Shown piece after piece: positions 8,459 to 17,418 of a stretch of DNA of 52,760 nucleotides; the stretch's first letter is position 1, and each line of letters starts with the position of its first letter. The translations under genes were made by a program, and so were the position numbers. The stretch covers positions 1-52,760 of the forward strand of contig JALSRD010000061.1 of the NCBI GenBank assembly GCA_026984935.1. Direction: 5' to 3'. The DNA comes from Desulfobacterales bacterium. Its GTDB lineage: Bacteria > Desulfobacterota > Desulfobacteria > Desulfobacterales > JALSRD01. The notes under the pieces were generated by a model, which had not been told where the DNA came from, did not search any database, and saw only the letters and a program-made list of their open reading frames with translations.

Positions 8459-11400
8459 ATGAAATTGAAAAAACTTGAAATACACGGGTTTAAATCGTTT
8501 CCGGAAAAAACCACGATCCATTTCCCGCTGGGCATATCGGCGGTCGTGGGCCCCAACGGCTGCGGCAAGAGCAATATCGTAGACGCCATCCGCTGGGTGA
8601 TGGGCGAGCAGAGCGTCAAAAAGCTGCGCGGCAAGTCCATGGAAGATATCATCTTCGCGGGCACGGACGGCAACCCGCCTTTGAACATGGCCGAAGTTTC
8701 CCTGACCATGATCAATGACAACGGCAGCGCGCCCCGGGAACTCAAGGACTATGCCGAAATCATGCTCACGCGCCGCCTGTACCGTTCGGGCGAGAGCAGT
8801 TATCTTCTCAACAAGCGGCCCTGCCGCCTGAAAGACATCCAGCACGTTTTCCTGGGCAGCGGACTGGCTTCCAAGTCCTATGCCATCATCAGCCAGGGCA
8901 ATGTGGGCACCTTCACCGAGGCCGGGCCCGAAGAACGGCGCTATTTCCTGGAAGAAGCCGCCGGCATCACGCGTTACAAGGCCCGCAAGGATGAAACCCT
9001 GCGCAAGATCAAACAGACGCACCAGAACCTGCTGCGTGTCCAGGACATTATTTCCGAGATCGAACATCAGCTGGCCAGCCTGAAGCGCCAGGTCAAGAAA
9101 GCCGAACGTTTCAAAGCATACCAGGCGCACATCCGCCGGCTGGACATCCAGCTGGGGGTACGGCGCTACGAAGAATTTAGGGAAAAAATCGCGGCCACCG
9201 AAAAACTGATCGAAAAACTGCGCGAAACAGACATGGGCCACATGGCAGCCTTGAAAAAAATCGATGCCGCCATTGAGTCGATCAAGATCAAGCGTCTGGA
9301 GAAAGAACGCCAGATCGGCAAGAAGAAGGCCGAGAAATTTGAAACCCAGCGCACGGCCGACCGCCTGGAAAACAACCTGGCGCACCTGCGCCGGGATTCT
9401 AGTCGGCTGGCCGGCGAAATTTCAGAGCTGGCGACCGCGCAGCGCGAGCTGCTCGAGAAAAACCGCGCCATCGAGCATGATATCCAGGCGCTTGAGGATG
9501 AAGGCATCGTCCTGCAGAAGCAGCTGGAAACGGCCACCAAACGTCTTCGTGACGAAAAGGACGCCTCCGGGGATATACGCCGGCGCCTGGCAGCGGCCAG
9601 CACACAGCTGGAGCAGCACAAGGGTGCGCTGATGGACCTTGTGGCCCGCGAAGCACGCCATAAGAGCATCTACCAGGCGGCGCAGAACAGCAAGGAAAAC
9701 CTGCAACGGCGCATCAAAAAAGCCGCCGAACAGGAAGCCCTGGCACGCAGGAAACTGGCCGCACTGGAGGCCGACCAGGCCCGCACCACAGCGCGCCACC
9801 AGGAAATCGAACAACAGATGGCAGCGGCAGACGCCTGTATCGCGGACATCCGCTTAAAACTGGATGAACGCGCCGCGGCCTTCGGCGAGCAGGCCAGGCG
9901 GACCCAGTCACTCGAACTCCAGCGCCACAAGCTGCGTTCGCAGCACGACACTTTAAAAAAAATGCAAGACGGTTTCGAGTGGTACCGCGGCGGCGTCAAA
10001 GCCATTATGAAGCGGCATACGAAAGAGCCGCGCGACACCACCGACGGCATCATTGGTCCGGTGGCCGATATCCTGGAACCGCAGCCCGGCTTTGAAACCG
10101 CCGCCGAGGCCGTTCTGGGCGAATCGCTGCAGTATATCATGGTGGCCGACCAGGCCGCGGGCACCGCCGCCATCCGCTACCTGAGCCGGGAAAATGCCGG
10201 TCGCAGCGGATTTGTCCCCGTAGCGTCCGTCCGGGTGCCGGACAGCAGCCCTGTTGTACGGCCCGCCCCGGAAAAGTGCCTGCTCAGGCATATGCGCATC
10301 AAACCCGGCTTTGAAAAAATCGCCGATGCGCTGCTGGGGCACGTCGCCGTCTGCGACGACCTGCAAGAGGCCCTGAAGATATTCAACGCCAACGGCAGAT
10401 CCCAGAGCGTGGTCACCCGCAACGGCCAGGTGATCAGCCGCCGCGGCCTGATGGTCGGGGGCAGCAGCGCCAATCTCTCCGGCATTCTGACCAAAAAAAG
10501 CGAGCTCCGTCAGCTGAAGGCGCGGATCGAAGCGCTCGGGCAGCAGCTTGCCGCGGCCCGTGACCGCCAGACGGCGCTGGAGTCGCAAGTCCAGCAGCTG
10601 GAAAACCAACTGCAGCAGCAGCTCTCCCGAAAGGCGGAACTTGAAGATAGTTACCGCCAGTCCGAAAAAGCGCTGTACAAACTCTCCGAGGATCTGCGGC
10701 ATGCCCGGCGCAGCCTCGAAATCGTGCGCCTGGAGTGGGAGCAGTACACGGGCGAAGAGATGGACATCGAGGACGAACTTGAGCGCCACCGCGGCATCCT
10801 GGCGCGCATCGACGCCGAGGTCGAAAGTGCACAGTCCCAGGTTACCGAAACCACCCGCTCAATCAAGGCGCTGTCATCCGAACTGGAAACTTTCGACCGC
10901 CAACGTGTCGAGCTGCAGCTGGAAGTGACGGCCGTGGAAACGCGCTTCGAAAACAACCGACAGACCCTCAAGCGCCTGAAGTCCTTCCATCACGACGGCC
11001 AGGAGCGCGCCGGTCAGCTGGCCCGTGAAATCGATCGCAAACGCAGCCGACGGCAGACCGCGGAAACGCAGATCCAAGCCGACGGCCGACGCCTGGCAGA
11101 CAAGTATGAAGTCCTGAAACGCATCGACCAGACCCTCGATAGGGACCGCAAGGCGTACGCCGAAATCGATGCCGCGCTGCAAAAAAAGGACGCTTCGGTT
11201 TCCAGGATCCAGAGCCGACGTGAATCCATGCTGGAAAAAATCCGTCTGCTGGAACTGGAGCAAAACCGGCGCCAGGTCGAATCCGAAAGTATCGCCAAAC
11301 GGCTGGAAGAAAGTTACCATCAATCCCTCGACCAGCTGAAAAACGAAGCCGCAGCATCTGCCGGACAGGCGGCCGCGGAAACCGCGGCCGCAGCACTTAA

Positions 11401-12049
11401 AGAAGAACTTGCCGCATACCGCCGCAAGCTGGAGCGCATCGGGGATGTCAACCTCGGCGCCATCGGGGAATACGAAACCCTCAACAGCCGGCATGAATTC
11501 CTGTCCCGCCAGCAGGAGGATCTTGTCAAGGCCATCGACGACCTGCACAAAGTCGTGCGCAAAATCAACACGATCACCCAGAAACGCTTCCTGGAGACCC
11601 TCGAGGCCGTAAACCAAAAACTGGGGGAAGTTTTTCCACAGCTTTTCGAAGACGGCACCGCCAAGCTGGTGATGACGAACCCCTCAAAGCCTCTGGAAAC
11701 CGGAGTGGAATTCATGGTGCACCCCCAAGGCAAAAAGCTGACCCGCATGAGCCTTCTGTCGGGAGGAGAAAAAGCGCTGGCCGCAATTGCCTTCATCTTC
11801 TCCATTTTCCTGCTCAAGCCGGCCGCCTTCTGCCTCATGGACGAAATCGATGCGCCATTGGACGAGTCCAACGTGTACCGCTTCAACAACATGCTGAAGA
11901 TCATCGGCGAAAAATCCCAGATCATCATGGTGACGCACAACAAGCGGAGCATGGAGTTTGCTGACACGCTCTTTGGCGTCACCATGGAGAAAAGGGGTAT
12001 CTCCAAACTGGTTTCAGTCAACCTGAAGACACGTGAAGCGCTGAACTAG
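8459..12049 (+). CDS. smc: Chromosome segregation ATPase SMC
   Basis: Encodes 1196 residues, normal for bacterial SMC. The start at 8459 gives the typical [14 protein letters not shown]; the frame is open ~90 bases further upstream but without family similarity. The N-terminal ATPase half has [22 protein letters not shown]. Long coiled coils flank a hinge at roughly residues 520-680 ([11 protein letters not shown] to [10 protein letters not shown]). The C-terminal half carries the ABC signature [11 protein letters not shown] and Walker [14 protein letters not shown]. As a dimer it compacts and separates chromosomes with ScpA and ScpB, which are not in this window. ftsY follows after a 200-base gap. 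Confidence 0.97.
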   Translation: MKLKKLEIHGFKSFPEKTTIHFPLGISAVVGPNGCGKSNIVDAIRWVMGEQSVKKLRGKSMEDIIFAGTDGNPPLNMAEVSLTMINDNGSAPRELKDYAEIMLTRRLYRSGESSYLLNKRPCRLKDIQHVFLGSGLASKSYAIISQGNVGTFTEAGPEERRYFLEEAAGITRYKARKDETLRKIKQTHQNLLRVQDIISEIEHQLASLKRQVKKAERFKAYQAHIRRLDIQLGVRRYEEFREKIAATEKLIEKLRETDMGHMAALKKIDAAIESIKIKRLEKERQIGKKKAEKFETQRTADRLENNLAHLRRDSSRLAGEISELATAQRELLEKNRAIEHDIQALEDEGIVLQKQLETATKRLRDEKDASGDIRRRLAAASTQLEQHKGALMDLVAREARHKSIYQAAQNSKENLQRRIKKAAEQEALARRKLAALEADQARTTARHQEIEQQMAAADACIADIRLKLDERAAAFGEQARRTQSLELQRHKLRSQHDTLKKMQDGFEWYRGGVKAIMKRHTKEPRDTTDGIIGPVADILEPQPGFETAAEAVLGESLQYIMVADQAAGTAAIRYLSRENAGRSGFVPVASVRVPDSSPVVRPAPEKCLLRHMRIKPGFEKIADALLGHVAVCDDLQEALKIFNANGRSQSVVTRNGQVISRRGLMVGGSSANLSGILTKKSELRQLKARIEALGQQLAAARDRQTALESQVQQLENQLQQQLSRKAELEDSYRQSEKALYKLSEDLRHARRSLEIVRLEWEQYTGEEMDIEDELERHRGILARIDAEVESAQSQVTETTRSIKALSSELETFDRQRVELQLEVTAVETRFENNRQTLKRLKSFHHDGQERAGQLAREIDRKRSRRQTAETQIQADGRRLADKYEVLKRIDQTLDRDRKAYAEIDAALQKKDASVSRIQSRRESMLEKIRLLELEQNRRQVESESIAKRLEESYHQSLDQLKNEAAASAGQAAAETAAAALKEELAAYRRKLERIGDVNLGAIGEYETLNSRHEFLSRQQEDLVKAIDDLHKVVRKINTITQKRFLETLEAVNQKLGEVFPQLFEDGTAKLVMTNPSKPLETGVEFMVHPQGKKLTRMSLLSGGEKALAAIAFIFSIFLLKPAAFCLMDEIDAPLDESNVYRFNNMLKIIGEKSQIIMVTHNKRSMEFADTLFGVTMEKRGISKLVSVNLKTREALN

Positions 12050-12249
12050 TCGGAGGGTGTGTGCTCAATAAATTCCGGTAACCACGCACAAAACATATTT
12101 CGGCGTCACTTTTGGTGTTCATCCGATGCGCTGTCCGGCCGGCTTTTCTCGCCGGATGAAAAATAACGCTGCGCCGAAACACGATCGGCGTTTTACAGAG
12201 CAACGACTGCCGGGGCTTTGTTAAAAGATACGTCGAAGGAACGAATCGA

Positions 12250-13515
12250 ATGTATGGTGACAGTCTGGGGCAGGTTATCGATACGCTTTTCGGCGGCCCC
12301 GCCTCGCTGTGGGTGGATGCCGGCCTCTTCCTGGCTATTCTGCTTGTCGTACTGCTGGTGCTGCGCGCCCGGCGCAGGCGCGTCGCAAAAGAGCGTGGGC
12401 GCCGGCCGGACACCGCCGCCATGGCGCAAACGCCCGTGCCGGAACCGCAGCCCGGCGGCGAAGCCGAACAGCGCGCCGGAAAGGAACTTCCGGCGGCAGA
12501 AACCCTTTCAGCACAACTGTCGCATCGCGAAAGCACACCGCAGGATCTATCGGTGGCAGATACCATTGGACCGGAAACGGCGGCGCGGCCCGACCGCATG
12601 GCAAAACCGCCGCCGGGCTTCCTGGGCCGGTTGAAAAGCGGCCTTGCCAAGACACGCGCCAATCTCTCCGGCAGCCTCGAAAAGCTCCTTGGCGGCAAAA
12701 CCCGCATCGACGACGAACTTTTAGAAGATCTGGAAGAACTTCTGATCACTTCGGACATCGGTGTTGAGACCACCCTGGCACTCATCGAAAAAATATCCTT
12801 GCGCTCCGCAGAACTGTCGTGCGCCGACGATCTGAAACAGGCGCTGCGGCAGGAAATCCTCGCCATGCTGACGGCACAAACGCCGCCAGCGGGAAACCGG
12901 GCATCCAAACCGCGCGTGATCATGGTCGTAGGGGTCAACGGCACCGGCAAAACCACCACCATCGGCAAACTGGCGGCGCGTTTTACGGCGGATAACCAAA
13001 AGGTGCTGCTGGCGGCGGCCGACACCTTCCGGGCCGCGGCCATCGAACAGTTGGAGGTCTGGGCGCAGCGCGCCGGCGCCGACATCGTCAAACACCGTGA
13101 CGGGTCCGACCCCGCGGCGGTTGCCTTTGACAGCATCGAGGCGGCCCGCGCCCGGGACATGGATATTGTGCTCATCGACACCGCCGGGCGGCTGCACACC
13201 AAGGTCAACCTGATGGAAGAGTTGAAGAAAATGCAGCGCACCATTGCCAAAAAGCTGCCCGGCGCGCCCCATGATGTCCTGCTCGTACTTGACGCGACCA
13301 CCGGTCAGAATGCGCTCTCGCAGGCCAAGCTCTTCAACCAGGCGCTGGGGGTCACGTCCATTGCACTGACAAAGCTCGACGGCACCGCCAAGGGCGGCAT
13401 CGTCATCGGGATCTGTCATGAGCTCAAAATCCCTTTGCGCTATATCGGCGTCGGCGAGACCATCGAAGACCTGCAGGATTTTGATCCGCGCGCGTTTACA
13501 GACGCGCTTTTCTGA
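12250..13515 (+). CDS. ftsY: Signal recognition particle receptor FtsY
   Basis: Encodes 421 residues. It docks SRP-bound ribosomes at the cytoplasmic membrane. Residues ~18-40 form a hydrophobic helix ([19 protein letters not shown]) followed by an Arg-rich patch, so this FtsY appears membrane-anchored. A low-complexity linker leads to the four-helix N domain and the GTPase G domain with [35 protein letters not shown] and [10 protein letters not shown]. The C-terminus ends [24 protein letters not shown] lies 8 bases before the ATG. It follows smc on the same strand. Confidence 0.96.
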   Translation: MYGDSLGQVIDTLFGGPASLWVDAGLFLAILLVVLLVLRARRRRVAKERGRRPDTAAMAQTPVPEPQPGGEAEQRAGKELPAAETLSAQLSHRESTPQDLSVADTIGPETAARPDRMAKPPPGFLGRLKSGLAKTRANLSGSLEKLLGGKTRIDDELLEDLEELLITSDIGVETTLALIEKISLRSAELSCADDLKQALRQEILAMLTAQTPPAGNRASKPRVIMVVGVNGTGKTTTIGKLAARFTADNQKVLLAAADTFRAAAIEQLEVWAQRAGADIVKHRDGSDPAAVAFDSIEAARARDMDIVLIDTAGRLHTKVNLMEELKKMQRTIAKKLPGAPHDVLLVLDATTGQNALSQAKLFNQALGVTSIALTKLDGTAKGGIVIGICHELKIPLRYIGVGETIEDLQDFDPRAFTDALF

Positions 13516-13650
13516 CATTCCGGATCGGTGAGCCGGCCTGCAACCTGCCGTCCCATCAGGGTTTTGAGGGCATACCCCCCTGCGGACCCCCGCAGAAAGC
13601 CTTTTCAGGAGCCAAAATGCAGGAAAATGCTTGATTGATGCTGTTTTAGG

Positions 13651-13679
13651 TTGACATCGAAAAACAGCTGCAGTAACAG
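13651..13679 (+). promoter_or_regulatory. Candidate sigma-70 promoter for the HU gene
   Basis: A perfect TTGACA at 13651-13656 is followed after 17 bases by TAACAG (13674-13679), a weak -10 match. It lies about 60 bases upstream of the HU start codon in an AT-enriched stretch. The -35 and spacing are convincing; the -10 is not. A small hairpin (CTGCGG/CCGCAG, 13580-13595) upstream might end the ftsY transcript but lacks a good T run. Confidence 0.35.
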
Positions 13680-13739
13680 CAAAAAAACACCGGCAATTAT
13701 GCTGCAATGTACTTTTAACACGAAAGGGGGATAGCAAAG

Positions 13740-14012
13740 ATGACAAAAGCGGAACTGGTTGAAAAAATGGCTAAGGATGCGGACATTTCAAAAGCGGCTG
13801 CCGCCGCCGCTTTGAATTCTCTCATGGAAGGCATTACCAAGGGCCTCAAGAAGAAAAACGGGAAAGTCACCCTGGTCGGCTTCGGGACTTTTTCCAAGGT
13901 GCGCCGCAAAGCCCGCAAGGGGCGCAATCCCCAGACCGGCGAAGTCATCAAAATCAAGGCCTGCAACGTGGTAAAATTCAAGCCCGGCAAAAAGCTCAAA
14001 GACGCTGTATAG
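13740..14012 (+). CDS. HU-family DNA-binding protein
   Basis: Encodes 90 residues, the standard length for HU/IHF. The N-terminal helices MTKAELVEKMAKDADISK are followed by GKVTLVGFGTFSKVRRKARKGRNP, with the beta-arm and conserved GRNPQTG proline turn that intercalates into DNA, and VVKFKPGKKLKDAV at the end. The basic arm and lack of IHF-specific features favour HU. It bends and compacts DNA as a homodimer. A purine-rich GGGGGA box precedes the ATG. It appears monocistronic, with a candidate promoter upstream and the reverse-strand acylphosphatase converging from the right. Confidence 0.95.
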   Translation: MTKAELVEKMAKDADISKAAAAAALNSLMEGITKGLKKKNGKVTLVGFGTFSKVRRKARKGRNPQTGEVIKIKACNVVKFKPGKKLKDAV

Positions 14013-14149
14013 CAGGCTTTCAGGCCTCTCGACAGGCGGTTTTTGGTCTGCTCTGGCTGGCGCGCGTGCACAACCGGAGCGGGGGTTGCGGTGCCGGACC
14101 TTCTCCTTTGGAAGTTTGGCCGCAGCGCCGGCAACCGCCTGTAACCTTT

Positions 14150-14431
14150 TCAGTATCTGACCTCGAAGGTCGCGAACTCACCGCTGTAGGGCTGCCGTGT
14201 GCTTTTCAGACTGTCGACACGTGCCCGGGGCGGACCATGGCGGCACCACTCAAGCAAGCGGTTGACCTTTTCCGGCGACCCTTCGATGAGCACCTCGACG
14301 CCGCCGTCGGTCCGGTTTTTCACCCAACCGGTTACGCCGATGCGCTGCGCCGCCTGCAGCGTCTCCAAACGGAAAAAAACGCCCTGCACCCTGCCTTTGA
14401 TAACGGCATGCACCCGTATCTTTTCATCCAT
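14150..14431 (-). CDS. acyP: Acylphosphatase
   Basis: Encodes 93 residues, typical of the family. It hydrolyses carboxyl-phosphate bonds such as acetyl phosphate or 1,3-bisphosphoglycerate. The phosphate-binding loop GRVQGVFFR with its catalytic arginine and the GWVKNRTDGGVEV strand with the catalytic asparagine are intact. Its start overlaps the end of the upstream ligase gene by 8 bases, so the two are probably co-translated. It is the last gene of the minus-strand housekeeping run; the HU gene converges on it across a 137-base gap. Confidence 0.93.
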   Translation of the reverse strand: MDEKIRVHAVIKGRVQGVFFRLETLQAAQRIGVTGWVKNRTDGGVEVLIEGSPEKVNRLLEWCRHGPPRARVDSLKSTRQPYSGEFATFEVRY

Positions 14432-16286
14432 CGCGCACCTCTGAAGTTTCGCGGCACTTTTTCAACAGCGCCATGTACTCGGCCTCGCTCAAAACCGCCA
14501 CACCCAACCGGCGGGCTTTTTCCAGCTTGGCCGCCCCTACTTTCTCGCCACATACCAGGTAGTCCGTTCGGGCGCTTACGGCACTTTGCACGCGTGCACC
14601 GAAACGGCGGGCACCCTCCTGCATCTGCTCGCGGCGGCCGTGTTTCATCTTTCCCGTAAAGACGAGGCGTTTGCCGTTCAACGGGTTTGCAGGCGGCTCT
14701 TTTGCATTTGCCGGAGCCGTAATCTGCAGGTTGAACCCCAGCGCCAGCATGTGCCGGAATGTCTCCACGATGGCGGCCAGCCCCCCGGTGATGGATTCAC
14801 TGGTTTTCTTGCCGAAACCGTGAATCATCTCGATTTCCTCGGCCCGTACTTCCGGCAGTTTTTCCAGAGGGAAAAAGGTCAGCAGCCGCCGGCTTTCGCC
14901 CTTGCCCAGATCAGGAATGCCGAAAGCGGCCAGAAAACGCCAGTCCTCCACCGGTTGGGTGCGGCTGAGCGCCAATGCTTTGGCGAGATTTCTGGATTGC
15001 AGCGGGCCGAATCCCATGGCCGCAAAGTCATCCTGCGTCAAGGCATACACTTTTTCCAGGGTGTCATAGCCGGCGGCCACCATGCGCCGGATGGTTTGGA
15101 TGCCGAACCAGTCCGCCGTACCCAGGGTCTGGAACCAGTAGTGCATCCGCTGCTCGATCTGCGCGCGGCATGACGGGTTGCGGCACTTCAAAAAATCGTT
15201 CTGCCAAAAAAGCGGTTTGGTGCATGCGGGGCATTTCTGCGGAATATCCAGGTGGTCTGCGGGCTTCAGTACGCGCTCGAGCTTGGGGATGACTTCACCA
15301 CTGCGGATGATCTCGATCACCGCCCCCGGTCCGGGACGCTGCTCCCTGACCAGTCCGGCATGGTGTGCCGTAACGCGCCGCAGGGTGGCACCGGAAAGCA
15401 ATACGGGCTCCACCTCCAGCACCGGCGTCACATTGCCGGTGCGGCCCACCTGCCAGTGGATGGCCGTAACGCGGGTCACGGCGGTTTCGCTGCGGGTCTT
15501 GATGGCGATCTGCCAGCGGTAGTGATGGGCCGTGGCCCCCATATGCCGACGCAGACGTTCGTCGGTCACCTCGGCCACCATGCCGTCGGTGGGATAGTCC
15601 AGGTCCGCCGTCAGGGCTGCGGTGATGGCATCCATATCCGCCACCATCTCCTGCCCGCTGCCCGTCCAGCTCGGCAGTTCGCTGTACGGCACGAAGTGCA
15701 CCGCTCCGGCCTGCAGGGCTTTTTGGGCCTGAACGCTCAATACGTCCGAAGCCACGATGCCCACTACCATGTTGCGGGGATGCACGAAATCCGCGGACAA
15801 GTGTGCTTCAAAATAGGATTTGAGGACCACGATCTCCCCCAGCCCCCGCCCCCGTCCGCCCACCGGCACAACGCCCTTGGCAAACGCGCTGGAGATCTCG
15901 TAACCGACCTCGCCGTTTCCACGGGTGGCGAAAATCCTTCCATCATCCCTGCCGGCCAACCCGTCAAGCTTGGGCGTTACCCGGAAAAGCACGGAAACGA
16001 TGCCCAACCCGTGGGCTGCTTTTTCCACCCGCTCGACAAAACGCTGCAGCTGTTCGCGCGTATAGGCCTTTTCGGTGGACAGCATGGGCACCGGGTGGCG
16101 AACCTGGCGCCGGGCCTCAAAAACCTCGGGTTCCACACGTTGCAGAAAAGGATGGCCGGGCTGCAGGCGGCGCAGCTCCTCAACCAGTGCGTCGTATTCC
16201 CGATCACTCACCAGAGGCTGTCCGCGACGATAGGCCTGGTTGTATTTCTCCAGTCTGGCGGCAAGCGCCGCGGCCGTTTCGTTCAT
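14424..16286 (-). CDS. Divergent NAD-dependent DNA ligase (LigA-like) with BRCT domain
   Basis: About 620 residues from the ATG at 16286, which forms an ATGA overlap with the upstream gene. Domain order follows LigA: a short Ia domain (LVSDREYDAL), adenylation domain with catalytic lysine in PKLDG, OB fold (WQVGRTGNVTPV), a Cys4 zinc finger (CPAC...CRNPSC), helix-hairpin-helix repeats and a C-terminal BRCT domain (LNGKRLVFTGKM). Several near-invariant LigA positions are altered: the glutamate two before the catalytic lysine is threonine, NAAAGSLRQ reads NMVVGIVAS, and DGVVIKV reads DGMVAEV, losing a lysine. It may be a specialised second ligase or have weakened activity. A canonical ligA elsewhere would be expected. 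Confidence 0.82.
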   Translation of the reverse strand: MNETAAALAARLEKYNQAYRRGQPLVSDREYDALVEELRRLQPGHPFLQRVEPEVFEARRQVRHPVPMLSTEKAYTREQLQRFVERVEKAAHGLGIVSVLFRVTPKLDGLAGRDDGRIFATRGNGEVGYEISSAFAKGVVPVGGRGRGLGEIVVLKSYFEAHLSADFVHPRNMVVGIVASDVLSVQAQKALQAGAVHFVPYSELPSWTGSGQEMVADMDAITAALTADLDYPTDGMVAEVTDERLRRHMGATAHHYRWQIAIKTRSETAVTRVTAIHWQVGRTGNVTPVLEVEPVLLSGATLRRVTAHHAGLVREQRPGPGAVIEIIRSGEVIPKLERVLKPADHLDIPQKCPACTKPLFWQNDFLKCRNPSCRAQIEQRMHYWFQTLGTADWFGIQTIRRMVAAGYDTLEKVYALTQDDFAAMGFGPLQSRNLAKALALSRTQPVEDWRFLAAFGIPDLGKGESRRLLTFFPLEKLPEVRAEEIEMIHGFGKKTSESITGGLAAIVETFRHMLALGFNLQITAPANAKEPPANPLNGKRLVFTGKMKHGRREQMQEGARRFGARVQSAVSARTDYLVCGEKVGAAKLEKARRLGVAVLSEAEYMALLKKCRETSEVRDG

Positions 16287-17077
16287 GGGCATGCTTCCTC
16301 CCGGCCTTCCGCCAGGCACTGCGCCAGCCCGGCGGCAATTTCCGCGGCCGCCTTACGTCCCCGTTTAAACTCCGGTTGCCGGAAACCGGGCTGCCAGGAC
16401 AACGCCGAGAGGTTATCCGAAACCACCAACACACCGGCCAGTTCCACCCGGCGGAAAGCAGCCACCGAAAACAGCGCCGAAAGTTCCATCTCCACGGCCA
16501 GGCAGCCCATCTTGCGGTAGTGGAGCACCTTGTCGGGCGTTTCGCGGTAGATTCCGTCGGTGGACCAGATGCGGCCTGTGGCAACCGGACAGTTTCGGCG
16601 GGCGGCGGCCTGCATCAGCGCGTCGGCCATGGGCCTCGATGGCGTGGAAATCTCGGGCACATCGGGAAAGTGCCGGTTTTCGGTGTACATTGCGCCGACC
16701 GGCCGGTAGTGACGCGAGGTGCCCTCGTCGATGACAGCCGCCGCCGGCACGACAACGTCGCCGATGGCCAGTTGCGGCGAGATGGCGCCGCACCATCCGA
16801 AAAAGATGATTTTGCGGACACCCCAGGCGACCAGCGTCTCCGCGATCATCGCCGCGTAGGGCGCACCCACCACCGGACCGGCAACTGCGACCCCGGCATG
16901 TGAAGCAACCGGCGCATACAGCCGGCTGATGTAAAGCGCATGCTGTCGCCGGCCATCTGCAGGGAGAACCCGCCGGCAGACCGCTTTCAGGTCGCCCGGC
17001 GTTGCAGCAACCACGGCAACCGGTCCCAAGCGCGGAGACCGCCTTCCCCGCACGGGGCTGACAATGGCATCATGCAT
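16283..17077 (-). CDS. Nucleoside phosphorylase/nucleosidase family protein
   Basis: Encodes 264 residues of the PNP/uridine phosphorylase superfamily. Recognisable elements are GVAVAGPVVGAPYAA, FFGWCGAISPQLAIGDVVVP, STDGIYRET and the nucleoside-binding segment CLAVEMELSALF, then VVSDNL near the C-terminus. Members cleave the N-glycosidic bond of purine or pyrimidine nucleosides in salvage or cofactor recycling; the base cannot be assigned. Its stop overlaps the ligase start as ATGA, which suggests coupling. The first ~15 residues are not family-like, so the true start could be slightly inside. Confidence 0.85.
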   Translation of the reverse strand: MHDAIVSPVRGRRSPRLGPVAVVAATPGDLKAVCRRVLPADGRRQHALYISRLYAPVASHAGVAVAGPVVGAPYAAMIAETLVAWGVRKIIFFGWCGAISPQLAIGDVVVPAAAVIDEGTSRHYRPVGAMYTENRHFPDVPEISTPSRPMADALMQAAARRNCPVATGRIWSTDGIYRETPDKVLHYRKMGCLAVEMELSALFSVAAFRRVELAGVLVVSDNLSALSWQPGFRQPEFKRGRKAAAEIAAGLAQCLAEGREEACP

Positions 17078-17124
17078 GGTGTGGTGGCATCCGGCGACTC
17101 CGGCCGGCAGGCGCTGAAACGGCG

Positions 17125-17379
17125 CTACTGCGGCGTTGTCAGGGCGCTGAGTTCGTCTTTGACTGCATCGATGATGTCATACAGCCACAGCACATCCTCC
17201 ATGCTGAGGCGCCCGGCACGTACCGGCGCACGGTCGCTGCCGTCTCTTTTCTTCAAAATCCGCGGGCCGATCTGCAGTTTGGGCTGGCCGCCGGCATACT
17301 GGTTAATGGAGATCACCAGTCCGGTTTCGTCACACTTCCACTGCTTCAACACCACATCTTTGTCCGGATCAAATGCCAT
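17125..17379 (-). CDS. PC4/p15-family transcriptional coactivator-like protein
   Basis: Encodes 84 residues. The pattern VVLKQWKCDETGLVISINQY, then GGQPKLQIGPR and LSMEDVLWLYDIIDAVKDEL, matches the bacterial PC4-like fold: a curved four-stranded sheet plus a dimerising helix that binds single-stranded DNA. Small bacterial PC4 homologues are thought to act as nucleic-acid chaperones; their specific role is not established. It lies 39 bases after glyS and 47 bases before the phosphorylase gene on the same strand, so it is likely in that operon. Confidence 0.8.
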   Translation of the reverse strand: MAFDPDKDVVLKQWKCDETGLVISINQYAGGQPKLQIGPRILKKRDGSDRAPVRAGRLSMEDVLWLYDIIDAVKDELSALTTPQ

Positions 17380-17418
17380 ATGGGTTCCTTCAAGCCTCCT
17401 CGTATCGCAGGCTTTTTT

